Both the position numbers and the translations under genes were made by a program. DNA of 64,000 bases from Tissierellales bacterium (GTDB taxonomy: Bacteria > Bacillota > Clostridia > Tissierellales > Tissierellaceae), in contig JASLAT010000023.1 in NCBI GenBank assembly GCA_030146915.1, positions 1-64,000 on the forward strand, read 5' to 3'. The notes beneath the pieces were generated by a model that saw only the letters and a program-made list of their open reading frames with translations, was not told the DNA's origin and ran no database searches. Below, piece after piece: positions 24,960-34,108 of this stretch (within the stretch, counting starts at the first letter, position 1; every line of letters starts with the position of its first letter).

Positions 24960-25865
24960 ATGGTAAGAACTTTTGAGGATGTTCTCAAGATAGCAAAAAG
25001 TGGAGAGAAAAAAGTCTTGGCAGTTGCAGCTGCTAATGACAAAGGGGTTTTAGAGGCTGTTAAAGAAGCTACTAACGAAGGATTAGTGAAACCTATACTA
25101 CTAGGTCCTTCTGATGAAATAAGAAACTTAGCAGATGAAATAGAATTTAATTTATCTGACATTGAAGTTATTAATGCGGATACAGACATAGAAGCTGCTA
25201 GAGAGGCTACTAAACTTGTTAGTTCAAAAAAAGCTGATATATTAATGAAGGGATTAGTAGGAAGTGCTGATATTTTAAGACAGGTTTTAGATAAAGATAT
25301 AGGGCTTAGAAGTGGAAAACCTTTATCTCAAATAGCTATATTTCAAATGGAAAGATATCCAAAGATGTTTATGGTTACAGATCCAGCTATGACTATAGCT
25401 CCAGATTTAAAGGCTAAAAAAGGTATAATTGATAATGCAGTTGAACTTGCACATGCTCTAGGAATAGAGAAACCTAAGGTTGCTGTTTTAGCTGCGATGG
25501 AGAAAGTATCAGATAGTATGCAAGCTACAGTAGATGCTAAAGAATTGACAAAAATGTGTAAAGATGGTGAGATAAAAGGATGTACAGTATATGGACCACT
25601 AGCACTGGATAATGCAGTTTCTAAATACTCTGCAAAAGTAAAGAACATAGATAGTGAAGTAGCAGGGGATGCAGACATTTTATTAGTTCCTAATATAGAT
25701 GCTGGTAATATGTTGTATAAATCATTAACTTTTTTAGGTGGGGCAGATTCTGCTGGAATAATTATGGGAGCCAGTGCTCCAATGATATTAACATCTAGAG
25801 CAGATGAGCACAAAGCCAAGTTTAACTCGATAGCATTAGCAACTATTTTAGCTAATAAAAAATAG
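24960..25865 (+). CDS. ptb: Phosphate butyryltransferase
   Basis: Ptb converts butyryl-CoA and phosphate to butyryl phosphate; relatives act on other short acyl-CoAs. The 301-aa protein shows family blocks ADILMKGLVGSADILRQVL, MFMVTDPAMTIAPDLKAK and FLGGADSAGIIMGASAPMIL, and the length fits Ptb rather than phosphate acetyltransferase. Butyrate kinase (buk), its usual partner, is absent here. AATAGGAGGTT precedes the ATG, and a terminator follows at once. Confidence 0.88.
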   Translation: MVRTFEDVLKIAKSGEKKVLAVAAANDKGVLEAVKEATNEGLVKPILLGPSDEIRNLADEIEFNLSDIEVINADTDIEAAREATKLVSSKKADILMKGLVGSADILRQVLDKDIGLRSGKPLSQIAIFQMERYPKMFMVTDPAMTIAPDLKAKKGIIDNAVELAHALGIEKPKVAVLAAMEKVSDSMQATVDAKELTKMCKDGEIKGCTVYGPLALDNAVSKYSAKVKNIDSEVAGDADILLVPNIDAGNMLYKSLTFLGGADSAGIIMGASAPMILTSRADEHKAKFNSIALATILANKK

Positions 25866-25867
25866 AT

Positions 25868-25899
25868 AAAAGTCCAGTCCTTGACTGGACTTTTAAATT
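25868..25899 (+). terminator. Rho-independent terminator after ptb
   Basis: A perfect 12-bp stem (AAAAGTCCAGTC at 25868-25879 with 25883-25894) has a 3-nt loop. It ends 8 nt before the cca ribosome binding site, so read-through or RNA processing must supply cca. Confidence 0.9.
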
Positions 25900-25915
25900 T
25901 ATAGGAGTGAGATTT

Positions 25916-27235
25916 ATTTTACCAGATTATGTTATTTTTGTTTTAGATAGGTTTAAAAAATATAATAAAGAGGCATATGTAGTAGGAGGGGCTGTTAGGG
26001 ATTTTATTATAGGTAGGGAGATAAACGATTATGATATAGCAACTAATGCAGAGCCTTATGAAGTTAGGCAAATATTTAATGATTGTAAAATTATAGATAT
26101 TGGTGAGAAATTTGGAAGTTTAATGTTAGTAATCTCTGAAAAAACTATTGAAGTAACGACTTATAGAAAAGATGGTAGTTACATAGATGGTAGGAGACCA
26201 GAAGAGGTTAATTTTACAACTTCACTTAAAGAAGATCTAAAAAGAAGAGATTTTACAATAAACTCTTTAGCCTATAGAAATAATAAAATTATAGATTATT
26301 TTGGAGGACAAAAGGATATATATAACAAGTTAATTAAAACTGTAGGAAATCCTTTTGATAGATTTAGTGAAGACTATCTTAGAGTTTTAAGGGCTGTAAG
26401 GTTTGCCAGTCAACTAAATTTTACTATAGAGGAAAATACTTATGAGGCTTGTAAAATATATGGGAGAAATTTATCTAAAGTTAGCAATGAAAGAATTAGG
26501 GATGAATTTTTTAAAATATTATTATCTGATAGACCTTCTTATGGAATAGAACTTTTAAGGAAATTAAATATATTAGATATAATTATACCTGAATTATCAA
26601 AAACTATAGGATTCAATCAATATAACCCCAATCATATATATGATATATATATTCATACATTAAAAGCTCTGGATGAGGTTCCAAATAAAATAGAAGTTAG
26701 ATTAGCTACTCTTTTTCATGACTTAGGTAAGGTTAATACTTTTAGTATGGATAGTTCTGGAATAGGTCATTTTTATGGACATAATTCAGAAAGTGCTAAA
26801 ATATCTGTAAGAATTTTAAAAAGATGGAATACAAATAAAACTATTATAAAAAGGGTAAAACTTTTGGTAGAAAAGCATATGGTAGATTTAAAAACTTTTA
26901 AAACCAAAGGTCTAAAGAGATTGATAAGAGATTTAGGTAATGAAGGAATAGGTGATCTTATTGAATTACAAATAGCAGATAGAAAAGCATCTAATAAAAA
27001 AGATATATCAGATATACTTAAGAAGCAAAGAGAAATAGAAGTTCTTATAAAAAATGGGTTTACTAAAAGTGAAAAACAGTTAGCAATTAGCGGAAAGCAT
27101 GTGATAGAATTAGGATATAAAGAAGGTAAAATAATTGGAGAAATTTTGAGTTATTTATTAGATCAAGTTATGGAAAATGAAGAACTTAATAATGAAAATG
27201 ACTTAAAGAGACTAATAAAAGAAAAATACAGATAG
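25916..27235 (+). CDS. cca: CCA tRNA nucleotidyltransferase, probable ATT start
   Basis: This enzyme adds or repairs the 3' CCA of tRNA, or part of it. It has the class II nucleotidyltransferase motif VVGGAVRDFIIG, the metal-binding NDYDIAT, the RRDFTINSLAY motif and a C-terminal HD domain (TLFHDLGKV). I place the start at ATT 25916, 8 nt after AGGAG at 25903-25907, giving 439 aa starting (M)LPDYVIFVLDRF as expected. A GTG at 25907 is in frame but lies in the ribosome binding site. Confidence 0.85.
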   Translation: MLPDYVIFVLDRFKKYNKEAYVVGGAVRDFIIGREINDYDIATNAEPYEVRQIFNDCKIIDIGEKFGSLMLVISEKTIEVTTYRKDGSYIDGRRPEEVNFTTSLKEDLKRRDFTINSLAYRNNKIIDYFGGQKDIYNKLIKTVGNPFDRFSEDYLRVLRAVRFASQLNFTIEENTYEACKIYGRNLSKVSNERIRDEFFKILLSDRPSYGIELLRKLNILDIIIPELSKTIGFNQYNPNHIYDIYIHTLKALDEVPNKIEVRLATLFHDLGKVNTFSMDSSGIGHFYGHNSESAKISVRILKRWNTNKTIIKRVKLLVEKHMVDLKTFKTKGLKRLIRDLGNEGIGDLIELQIADRKASNKKDISDILKKQREIEVLIKNGFTKSEKQLAISGKHVIELGYKEGKIIGEILSYLLDQVMENEELNNENDLKRLIKEKYR

Positions 27236-27246
27236 GGGAGATATAT

Positions 27247-28587
27247 ATGACTAAACTTTTTGGAACTGATGGAATACGAGGAATTGCCAATAAGGATTTA
27301 ACTCCAGAGTTAGCCTTTAAAGTGGGACGTGCCACTGCTGAACTCTTAGGAGATGATAATGGGAGTTTTTTAATAGGAAAGGATACTAGATATTCTGGAA
27401 ATCTTATAGAATGTTCATTAATATCGGGTATAATATCTGCTGGAGTAGATGTTATATTAGTAGGAGTTATACCTACACCTGCTGTAGCATATTTAACTAG
27501 AAAATATAAAGCATTAGCAGGCATTGTAATCTCTGCATCTCATAATCCAGGTGAATACAATGGTATAAAAATATTTGATAATAATGGGTTAAAGTTAAAT
27601 GATGATATAGAGGAAAGTATCGAAGAAAAAGTATTAAATAATACATATAATAATTTTAGGCCGATAAAAAGCGATATAGGAAAAATTAAATATGCTAAAA
27701 ATACATCTAAAGAGTATTTAGACTACTTAGTGGAAAAGATAAATGTTGATTTAAAAGGGATTAAAGTAGCTATGGACTGTGGTCATGGTGCACTTTATAA
27801 AATTGGACCAGAAGCTATAGAAAGATTAGGTGGTGAAGTAGTATCTATAAATACTGAGCCTAATGGAATGAATATAAATGATAATTGTGGATCTACTAAT
27901 CCTAATATGATAAAAGAGTTGGTTATCAGAGAAAGAGCAGATATTGGAATTTCTTTTGATGGGGACGGGGATAGGATTATAGCAGTAGATGAGATGGGAG
28001 ATATAATAGATGGTGACCATATATTAAGCATACTTGCATCTTATATGTACGAAAAAGGAAGACTAAAAAATAATACTGTAGTAGGAACTGTTATGACAAA
28101 TATGGGCCTTGATGATTATTTATCTCAAAAAGATATAAAGGTAATAAAGACTAAAGTAGGAGATAGGTATATATTAGAAGAGATGTTAAATGGGGACTAT
28201 AGTTTAGGTGGTGAACAGTCAGGTCATATTATAATTTTAGATTATAATACAACAGGCGATGGCTTAGCCACGGGGCTTGAGCTATTAAAGATAGCTAAGG
28301 AAAAGAATCAAAAGTTATCTCAGTTAAATTCTAATATGAAAAATTATCCACAAGTATTAGTTAATGCTAATGTAAATAACAAGTTAAAATATTCTTATAA
28401 TGATGATTTAGAAATTCAAGAGCAAATAAAAAAAGTTGAAGATATGTTTAGTGGTAAAGGTAGGGTAGTTATAAGACCATCAGGAACAGAACCTTTGGTT
28501 AGAGTTATGATAGAAGCAAAAGATTATCCAGGTATAGAAAAAATTGCTAGAGACTTGGCTAAATTTATTGAAAGTAAGATAGGTTAA
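27247..28587 (+). CDS. glmM: Phosphoglucosamine mutase
   Basis: GlmM makes glucosamine-1-phosphate for peptidoglycan and is inhibited by c-di-AMP cyclase contact in several Firmicutes. The 446-aa enzyme has catalytic Ser98 in VISASHNPGEYNG, the metal loop SFDGDGDRIIA, and the phosphate-binding loop RPSGTEPLVRVM. It lies 11 nt after cca behind AGGGGAG. Its usual neighbours cdaA-cdaR are two genes upstream. Confidence 0.97.
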   Translation: MTKLFGTDGIRGIANKDLTPELAFKVGRATAELLGDDNGSFLIGKDTRYSGNLIECSLISGIISAGVDVILVGVIPTPAVAYLTRKYKALAGIVISASHNPGEYNGIKIFDNNGLKLNDDIEESIEEKVLNNTYNNFRPIKSDIGKIKYAKNTSKEYLDYLVEKINVDLKGIKVAMDCGHGALYKIGPEAIERLGGEVVSINTEPNGMNINDNCGSTNPNMIKELVIRERADIGISFDGDGDRIIAVDEMGDIIDGDHILSILASYMYEKGRLKNNTVVGTVMTNMGLDDYLSQKDIKVIKTKVGDRYILEEMLNGDYSLGGEQSGHIIILDYNTTGDGLATGLELLKIAKEKNQKLSQLNSNMKNYPQVLVNANVNNKLKYSYNDDLEIQEQIKKVEDMFSGKGRVVIRPSGTEPLVRVMIEAKDYPGIEKIARDLAKFIESKIG

Positions 28588-28608
28588 TAATATTAATGAG
28601 GTGATTGT

Positions 28609-29442
28609 TTGTATAAGATAGTAGCAGGAAGTAGTTGTGATATGACAGAGGATATGCAAAAAGAACTAGGAGTCAGTTTAGTAGCCTTTAAAATAACAAT
28701 TGATGGTGAAGAATATTTGGATGATGAAAACTTAGATGTTTTGCAAATGATAGATAGAATGAATAAAAGTAAAGAACAGACTAGAACTGCTTGTCCAGCT
28801 CCTGGAGACTTTTTAAAATCTTATGAAGGAGAAGATGATATTTTTGTAGTTACTATATCAAAACATTTAAGTGGTGCTTATAACGCTGCTAAGATTGCTA
28901 AGGATATGTATAAAGAGAAAAATCCAGAAAAGAAAATTCATATATTTGATTCAGAGTCTGCATCGGCTGGAGAGACTGCAGTAGTATTAAAGCTTAGAGA
29001 AGAAATAGAAGCAGGACACGACTTTAATACTATAGTGTCTAATGTAAATATATATATATCTGAACTTAAAACTTTTTTTATATTAGAAAGCTTAAATAAT
29101 TTAATAAAGAATGGAAGAATTTCTAAAGCAGCTGGTCTTATAGCAAATGTATTAAACTTTAAACCTATAATGCAAGATAATGGCAAAGGTGAAATATCTT
29201 TATATGAAAAAGTTAGAGGAAATAAAAGAGCATTTAGGACTTTAGTAGACGCAATAGGCAAGGAAGGTATGAAGTCTGATGGAAGAAGAATGGTTATAAC
29301 ACACGTTAATGCTTATGAAAGAGCTAGTAAGCTTAGGGATGAAATAATTAAAAGGTATAATTTTAAAGAGATTATTTTGGTTCAGACCAAGGGACTATGT
29401 AGTGTATATGCTGATGATGGAGGAATAGTGGTTGTATATTAG
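28609..29442 (+). CDS. DegV-family fatty-acid-binding protein
   Basis: DegV proteins bind a fatty acid; the FakB members present it to the kinase FakA. The 277 aa include the N-terminal SSCDMTE, SKHLSGAYNAAKIA and RISKAAGLIANVLNFKPI. It starts at TTG 28609 behind GAGGTGATT, 21 nt after glmM. A paralogue is at 41218. No fakA lies in this window. Confidence 0.9.
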   Translation: MYKIVAGSSCDMTEDMQKELGVSLVAFKITIDGEEYLDDENLDVLQMIDRMNKSKEQTRTACPAPGDFLKSYEGEDDIFVVTISKHLSGAYNAAKIAKDMYKEKNPEKKIHIFDSESASAGETAVVLKLREEIEAGHDFNTIVSNVNIYISELKTFFILESLNNLIKNGRISKAAGLIANVLNFKPIMQDNGKGEISLYEKVRGNKRAFRTLVDAIGKEGMKSDGRRMVITHVNAYERASKLRDEIIKRYNFKEIILVQTKGLCSVYADDGGIVVVY

Positions 29443-29503
29443 TGGTATAACCTTTAATGATGAACAGTATTATAATGTTTTAATTTAAATATTGAATTTA
29501 TAT

Positions 29504-29532
29504 TTGACTAAAAAATTTAATTAATATAGGAT
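29504..29532 (+). promoter_or_regulatory. Candidate promoter of mnmA
   Basis: TTGACT (29504-29509) and TAGGAT (29527-29532) are 17 nt apart in an A+T-rich 149-nt gap. A TATAAT follows at 29533 and could serve instead, with poor spacing. Confidence 0.5.
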
Positions 29533-29591
29533 TATAATTTACGAAATTAAATATTAGTTAATATAAAGATAAATGTAGAGAGGTAGATATT

Positions 29592-30653
29592 ATGAGAATA
29601 GCGGTAGCTATGAGTGGTGGAGTAGATAGTTCTGTAGCAGCATATATACTAAAAAAGGAAGGCTATGATGTATTTGGTATAACTATGGAAGTAATTCCAA
29701 CATATGTTGAAAATGGAAAAAATAGAAGCCAATCAATAGTAGAAGATGCAAAAAAAGTTGCAAAAAAATTAGAAATTGATCACTATACTATAGATTTAAG
29801 AGAGAAGTTTCAAAAGGAAGTAATAGATTATTTTAGCTCTGAATATAAAAAAGGGAGAACTCCAAATCCATGCGTAATGTGCAATAGAAAAATTAAATTT
29901 GGGGATCTTTTTGAAGAAGCTAAAAAATTAGGTGCAAAATATGTTGTTACTGGGCACTATGCTGAAATAACAGAAGATAGTGAAACTGGAAAAAAGCTAT
30001 TAAAAAAAGCTAGTGATAGTAAAAAAGATCAGACCTATTTTTTATATAATATAAACAAAAAATATTTGGAATACATTCTAATGCCACTTAAAGATTATAG
30101 TAAAGATGAGGTAAGAGCTATAGCCGAAAAAATTGACTTGGATATTTCTGAAAAACCTGATAGTGAAGAAATTTGCTTCATACCTAGTGAGGATCATGCA
30201 AAATTTATTAAAGAAGAATTAGGTGAGGATTCTGAGCCAGGAGACTTTATAGATAAAGAAGGCAATATACTAGGTAGGCATGAAGGAATTATTAATTATA
30301 CAATAGGTCAAAGGAGAGGTTTAAATATATCATTAGGAAAAAGAGTTTATGTAATTGATATTTTACCTGAAAAAAACCAAGTTGTTATAGGTGATGAACC
30401 GGATATTTTTAAAAATAAGTTATATGCTAATCATGTAAATCTTTTGTCTATAGATACACTGCCTGATAGGTTAGAAGTTAAGGCTAAGATAAGATCTACA
30501 GCGAAAGAAGCTGATGTAATAGTAACTCCATATAAAGAAGGTATGTTAATTGAATTTTTAGAAGAACAAAGAGCCATAACTCGAGGTCAATCGGTAGTAT
30601 TATATGATGGAGATATTGTAGTTGGTGGTGGGATAGTAGATAAGGTTTATTAG
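29592..30653 (+). CDS. mnmA: tRNA-specific 2-thiouridylase
   Basis: MnmA inserts sulfur at C2 of U34 in Lys, Glu and Gln tRNAs. The 353-aa protein has the PP-loop AMSGGVDSS (6-14), the catalytic cysteines Cys97 (in NPCVMCN) and Cys195 (in EEICFIP), plus GHYAEI and KDQTYFLYNI. It has its own promoter and no close partner. A cysteine desulfurase, which often sits upstream, is not seen here. Confidence 0.97.
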   Translation: MRIAVAMSGGVDSSVAAYILKKEGYDVFGITMEVIPTYVENGKNRSQSIVEDAKKVAKKLEIDHYTIDLREKFQKEVIDYFSSEYKKGRTPNPCVMCNRKIKFGDLFEEAKKLGAKYVVTGHYAEITEDSETGKKLLKKASDSKKDQTYFLYNINKKYLEYILMPLKDYSKDEVRAIAEKIDLDISEKPDSEEICFIPSEDHAKFIKEELGEDSEPGDFIDKEGNILGRHEGIINYTIGQRRGLNISLGKRVYVIDILPEKNQVVIGDEPDIFKNKLYANHVNLLSIDTLPDRLEVKAKIRSTAKEADVIVTPYKEGMLIEFLEEQRAITRGQSVVLYDGDIVVGGGIVDKVY

Positions 30654-30712
30654 AAAATAGTCATATTAGCAATTAAAGCAAAATATATGTATAATAGCTT
30701 AACATTGCATGA

Positions 30713-30740
30713 TTGACAAGTTTTATAGTAATGTTATAAT
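30713..30740 (+). promoter_or_regulatory. Strong promoter of the tig-clpPX block
   Basis: Perfect TTGACA (30713-30718) and perfect TATAAT (30735-30740) are 16 nt apart. The transcript would begin near 30748. Confidence 0.87.
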
Positions 30741-30747
30741 TAAGATT

Positions 30748-30892
30748 GGAATTAGACTTAGGTAAGGGAGTTCTAGAAATAGAAAGTATCTATTTTACAA
30801 TCATTCTTTAGTTTGATAGCATAATCTCTATGTGCTATACTTATAAGATATGAAATATTAAATAGAAATAAATATATTAGGAGGAAATATAA
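30748..30892 (+). ncRNA. Structured 5' untranslated region of tig
   Basis: About 145 nt precede tig. TTCTA-GAAA-TAGAA (30771-30784, a GNRA-type loop) and AATAGA-AAGTA-TCTATT (30778-30794) share bases, so only one can form. A third hairpin pairs ATAGCA (30816-30821) with TGCTAT (30833-30838). I know of no named element here. Confidence 0.4.
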
Positions 30893-32182
30893 ATGAAGGC
30901 AGTTTTAGAAGGTAAGGAAAAAAATACGGTGAAATTTAGTTTTGAAATTTCATCAAAAGAGTTTAACAAAGCCATAAATGGGGCATACTTAAAAAACAAA
31001 AAATATTTTAATATACCAGGTTTTAGAAAGGGTAAAGCACCTAGACAAATAATAGAAATGGCATATGGTAAGGAAATATTTTATGAAGATGCCATCAACG
31101 ATATTTTACCATCATTATATGAAGAAGCTATTGAAGAATTAGAGCTACTTCCAGTAGATCAACCAGAAATAGACATAGATGATATAAAATCGGGAGAACC
31201 TATAAAAGTTACTGTTGAAGTAGATGTTGAACCAGAGGTTGAACTAGGAGACTATAGTAATATAGAAATAGAAGCTGTAGATAGAGAAGTTACTGAAGAA
31301 ATGGTAGAAGAAAAGTTAAAATCTGTTCAAGAAATGAATGGAAGACTTGTTGATGCTAGTGATAGACCTGTAGAAGAAGGCGATACTGTAACAATAGACT
31401 ATTCAGGCTCTGTAGATGGGGAAAAATTTGAAGGTGGAACAGCAGAAGAACAACAATTAGAAATTGGTTCAGGTATGTTTATACCAGGTTTTGAAGAACA
31501 ATTAGTGGGTAAGAAGGTAGATGAGGAAGTAGAAGTAAATGTTACTTTCCCAGAAGAGTATCAAGTTGAAGATTTAGCTGGAAAAGAAGCTGTTTTTCAA
31601 GTTTTAATACATGATATAAAAGCTAAAGAACTGCCAAAATTAGATGATGAGTTTGCAAAAGACGTAAGTGAATTTGATACTTTAGAAGAATATAAAGAAG
31701 AATTAAAGAAATCACTTGTTGAAGAAAAAGAAGCACAAGCTGATATGGAAGAAGAAAGTGCTATAATAGATGCTATTATTGAATCATCTGAAGTAGATAT
31801 ACCAGAAGGAATGATAAATAAACAAGTAGAGAATGAAGTATCAGAATTCGGACATAATTTATCTCAGCAAGGGCTTACTTTAGAGCAATATTTCCAATTG
31901 ACAGGAACAACTGAAGAGAACTTACAAGATCAACTAAGACCAGTTGCTAAATCGAGAGTAAAAGGAGATTTGGTTCTTTCAGCAATTGCAGAGAAAGAAG
32001 GAATCGAAGTTACTGAAGAGGACAGAGTTGAAGAGCTAAATAGATTAGCAGAAATGTATCAACCTAATGATACTGAAAAGTTTGTAGAAACTATGAAAAA
32101 AGGAGATATAACTTTCTTAGATAAGGCTTTAATTAATGGAAAAGTTATAGAGTTTTTAAAAGAAAAAGCAACTATAAAGTAG
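30893..32182 (+). CDS. tig: Trigger factor
   Basis: Trigger factor is the ribosome-bound chaperone and prolyl isomerase that meets nascent chains at L23. The 429-aa protein has the N-terminal ribosome-binding loop GFRKGKAPRQIIE near residue 43, an FKBP-type domain at about 150-245 (GDTVTIDYSGSVDGEKFEGG) and a helical C-terminal domain. AGGAGG precedes the ATG. It leads tig-clpP-clpX, a conserved order. Confidence 0.97.
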   Translation: MKAVLEGKEKNTVKFSFEISSKEFNKAINGAYLKNKKYFNIPGFRKGKAPRQIIEMAYGKEIFYEDAINDILPSLYEEAIEELELLPVDQPEIDIDDIKSGEPIKVTVEVDVEPEVELGDYSNIEIEAVDREVTEEMVEEKLKSVQEMNGRLVDASDRPVEEGDTVTIDYSGSVDGEKFEGGTAEEQQLEIGSGMFIPGFEEQLVGKKVDEEVEVNVTFPEEYQVEDLAGKEAVFQVLIHDIKAKELPKLDDEFAKDVSEFDTLEEYKEELKKSLVEEKEAQADMEEESAIIDAIIESSEVDIPEGMINKQVENEVSEFGHNLSQQGLTLEQYFQLTGTTEENLQDQLRPVAKSRVKGDLVLSAIAEKEGIEVTEEDRVEELNRLAEMYQPNDTEKFVETMKKGDITFLDKALINGKVIEFLKEKATIK

Positions 32183-32194
32183 GAGGGGTTAAAT

Positions 32195-32779
32195 ATGGCA
32201 TTAGTACCTATGGTAGTGGAACAAACCGGTAGGGGTGAGAGATCATATGATATATATTCACGACTATTAAAAGAGAGAATTATATTTTTAGGATCAGAAG
32301 TAAATGATGTAACTGCTAATCTTATAGTAGCACAATTATTGTATTTAGAAGCTGAAGATCCTGATAAGGATATTCAACTATATATCAATAGTCCAGGTGG
32401 ATCTATAAGTGCTGGATTTGCTATATATGATACTATGCAGTATATAAAACCAGATGTATCTACTATATGCATTGGTATGGCAGCAAGCATGGGTGCTTTT
32501 TTACTTGCAGCAGGTGCAAAAGGTAAGAGATATGCCCTACCAAATTCTGATGTAATGATACATCAGCCTTTAGGTGGTGCACAAGGTCAGGCTGAAGATA
32601 TAAGAATACAGGCAGATAGAATTTTAAAACTTAGAGAAAAAATTAATAAAATTTTATCTGATAGAACTGGACAACCACTTGATAAAATATCTGTAGATAC
32701 AGATAGAGACTACTATATGTCAGCTGAAGAGGCTAAGATATATGGTATAATAGATGAGGTAATAGAACACAGTAAATAA
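32195..32779 (+). CDS. clpP: ATP-dependent Clp protease proteolytic subunit
   Basis: ClpP forms the double-ring protease chamber used with ClpX. The 194-aa product has the full triad: Ser98 in GMAASMG, His123 in MIHQPLGG and Asp172 in DTDRDYYMS. AGGAGGGG lies 12 nt after tig. clpX follows after 14 nt. Confidence 0.98.
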   Translation: MALVPMVVEQTGRGERSYDIYSRLLKERIIFLGSEVNDVTANLIVAQLLYLEAEDPDKDIQLYINSPGGSISAGFAIYDTMQYIKPDVSTICIGMAASMGAFLLAAGAKGKRYALPNSDVMIHQPLGGAQGQAEDIRIQADRILKLREKINKILSDRTGQPLDKISVDTDRDYYMSAEEAKIYGIIDEVIEHSK

Positions 32780-32793
32780 AGTGAGGTGTAACA

Positions 32794-34044
32794 TTGGGTA
32801 ATTATGAAGAAAGACAGTTACGCTGTTCTTTTTGCGGGAAACCACAAGATCAAGTTAGAAGACTTATTGCAGGACCCAATGTATATATTTGTAATGAATG
32901 TATTGAATTATGTAAGGAAATAATAGATGAAGAGTTTATTGAACAGATAGATTATGAGGTAGAAGATTTACCGAAACCAAATGAAATAAAAGATGAACTT
33001 GATAAATATGTAATTCAACAAGATAGAGCAAAAAGAGCATTGGCAGTAGCTGTATATAATCATTATAAGAGAATTAATAGAGGCGAAGAAGAAGACTCAG
33101 TTGAACTGCAAAAGAGTAATATAGTCATGCTAGGGCCTACGGGTTCCGGTAAAACTTTATTAGCACAAACACTAGCAAAAATATTAAATGTTCCGTTCAC
33201 AATTGCAGATGCCACATCTTTAACAGAGGCAGGCTATGTAGGTGAGGACGTTGAAAATATAATTTTAAAATTAATTCAAGCAGCAGACTATGATATTGAA
33301 CGTGCAGAAAAAGGAATTATATATATAGATGAGATAGATAAAGTAGCTAGAAAGTCAGAAAATCCATCTATAACCAGAGATGTTAGTGGTGAAGGTGTTC
33401 AACAAGCATTACTAAAAATTTTAGAAGGAACAGTAGCTAATATTCCTCCACAAGGTGGAAGAAAGCATCCTCATCAAGAATTTTTACAAATTGATACTAC
33501 AAATATTCTATTTATAGTAGGCGGGGCATTTGAAGGTATAGAAGATATTATACAAAAACGAATTGGTAAAAAGTCTATAGGTTTTGGTGCTGATATAAAG
33601 ACTGAAGAGGAACTAGATAATGTAGATTTACTAAAAGAACTTCAACCTGAGGATTTATTAAATTATGGATTGATCCCAGAATTTGTAGGTAGATTACCAG
33701 TTACTGTAAGTTTAGAAAAGTTAGATAAAAATGCGTTAATAGATATTTTAACTAAACCAAAAAATGCTTTGGTAAAACAATATGTAGAATTATTTAAAAT
33801 TGATGATGTTAAACTAACTTTCGAAGATGAGGCTCTTGAAATTATAGCTAAAAAAGCTATAGAAAGAAAAACAGGAGCTAGAGGACTTAGAAGTATTATA
33901 GAAGAGTCTATGCTAGATATAATGTATGAGATACCTTCAAGGAAGGATGTTAAGGAATGCATTATAACTAAAGAAACTGTTGAAAGTGGAAAGAGACCGA
34001 AGCTAGTCCTTAAAGAAGAAAATGAAAATAATGAGGTATCATAA
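32794..34044 (+). CDS. clpX: ATP-dependent Clp protease ATPase subunit ClpX
   Basis: ClpX unfolds substrates and feeds them to ClpP. The 416 aa carry an N-terminal zinc domain (Cys11, Cys14, Cys33, Cys36), Walker A GPTGSGKT (114-121), Walker B IIYIDEIDK and the ClpP-binding IGFG loop. It starts at TTG 32794 behind GTGAGGTG. A terminator closes the operon. Confidence 0.98.
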   Translation: MGNYEERQLRCSFCGKPQDQVRRLIAGPNVYICNECIELCKEIIDEEFIEQIDYEVEDLPKPNEIKDELDKYVIQQDRAKRALAVAVYNHYKRINRGEEEDSVELQKSNIVMLGPTGSGKTLLAQTLAKILNVPFTIADATSLTEAGYVGEDVENIILKLIQAADYDIERAEKGIIYIDEIDKVARKSENPSITRDVSGEGVQQALLKILEGTVANIPPQGGRKHPHQEFLQIDTTNILFIVGGAFEGIEDIIQKRIGKKSIGFGADIKTEEELDNVDLLKELQPEDLLNYGLIPEFVGRLPVTVSLEKLDKNALIDILTKPKNALVKQYVELFKIDDVKLTFEDEALEIIAKKAIERKTGARGLRSIIEESMLDIMYEIPSRKDVKECIITKETVESGKRPKLVLKEENENNEVS

Positions 34045-34045
34045 A

Positions 34046-34075
34046 AAAAGGCTCACTAAGGTGAGCTTTTTGTTT
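34046..34075 (+). terminator. Rho-independent terminator after clpX
   Basis: GCTCAC (34051-34056) pairs with GTGAGC (34061-34066). Flanking A and T runs extend the stem with one bulged G. Confidence 0.85.
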
Positions 34076-34108
34076 ATAATATTATAAATTATGACTGCGA
34101 GGGATAAG

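Noticed and set aside
25343..25819. 158-codon minus-strand frame inside ptb
   Set aside because: Ser/Ala/Ile-rich shadow frame without a start signal.
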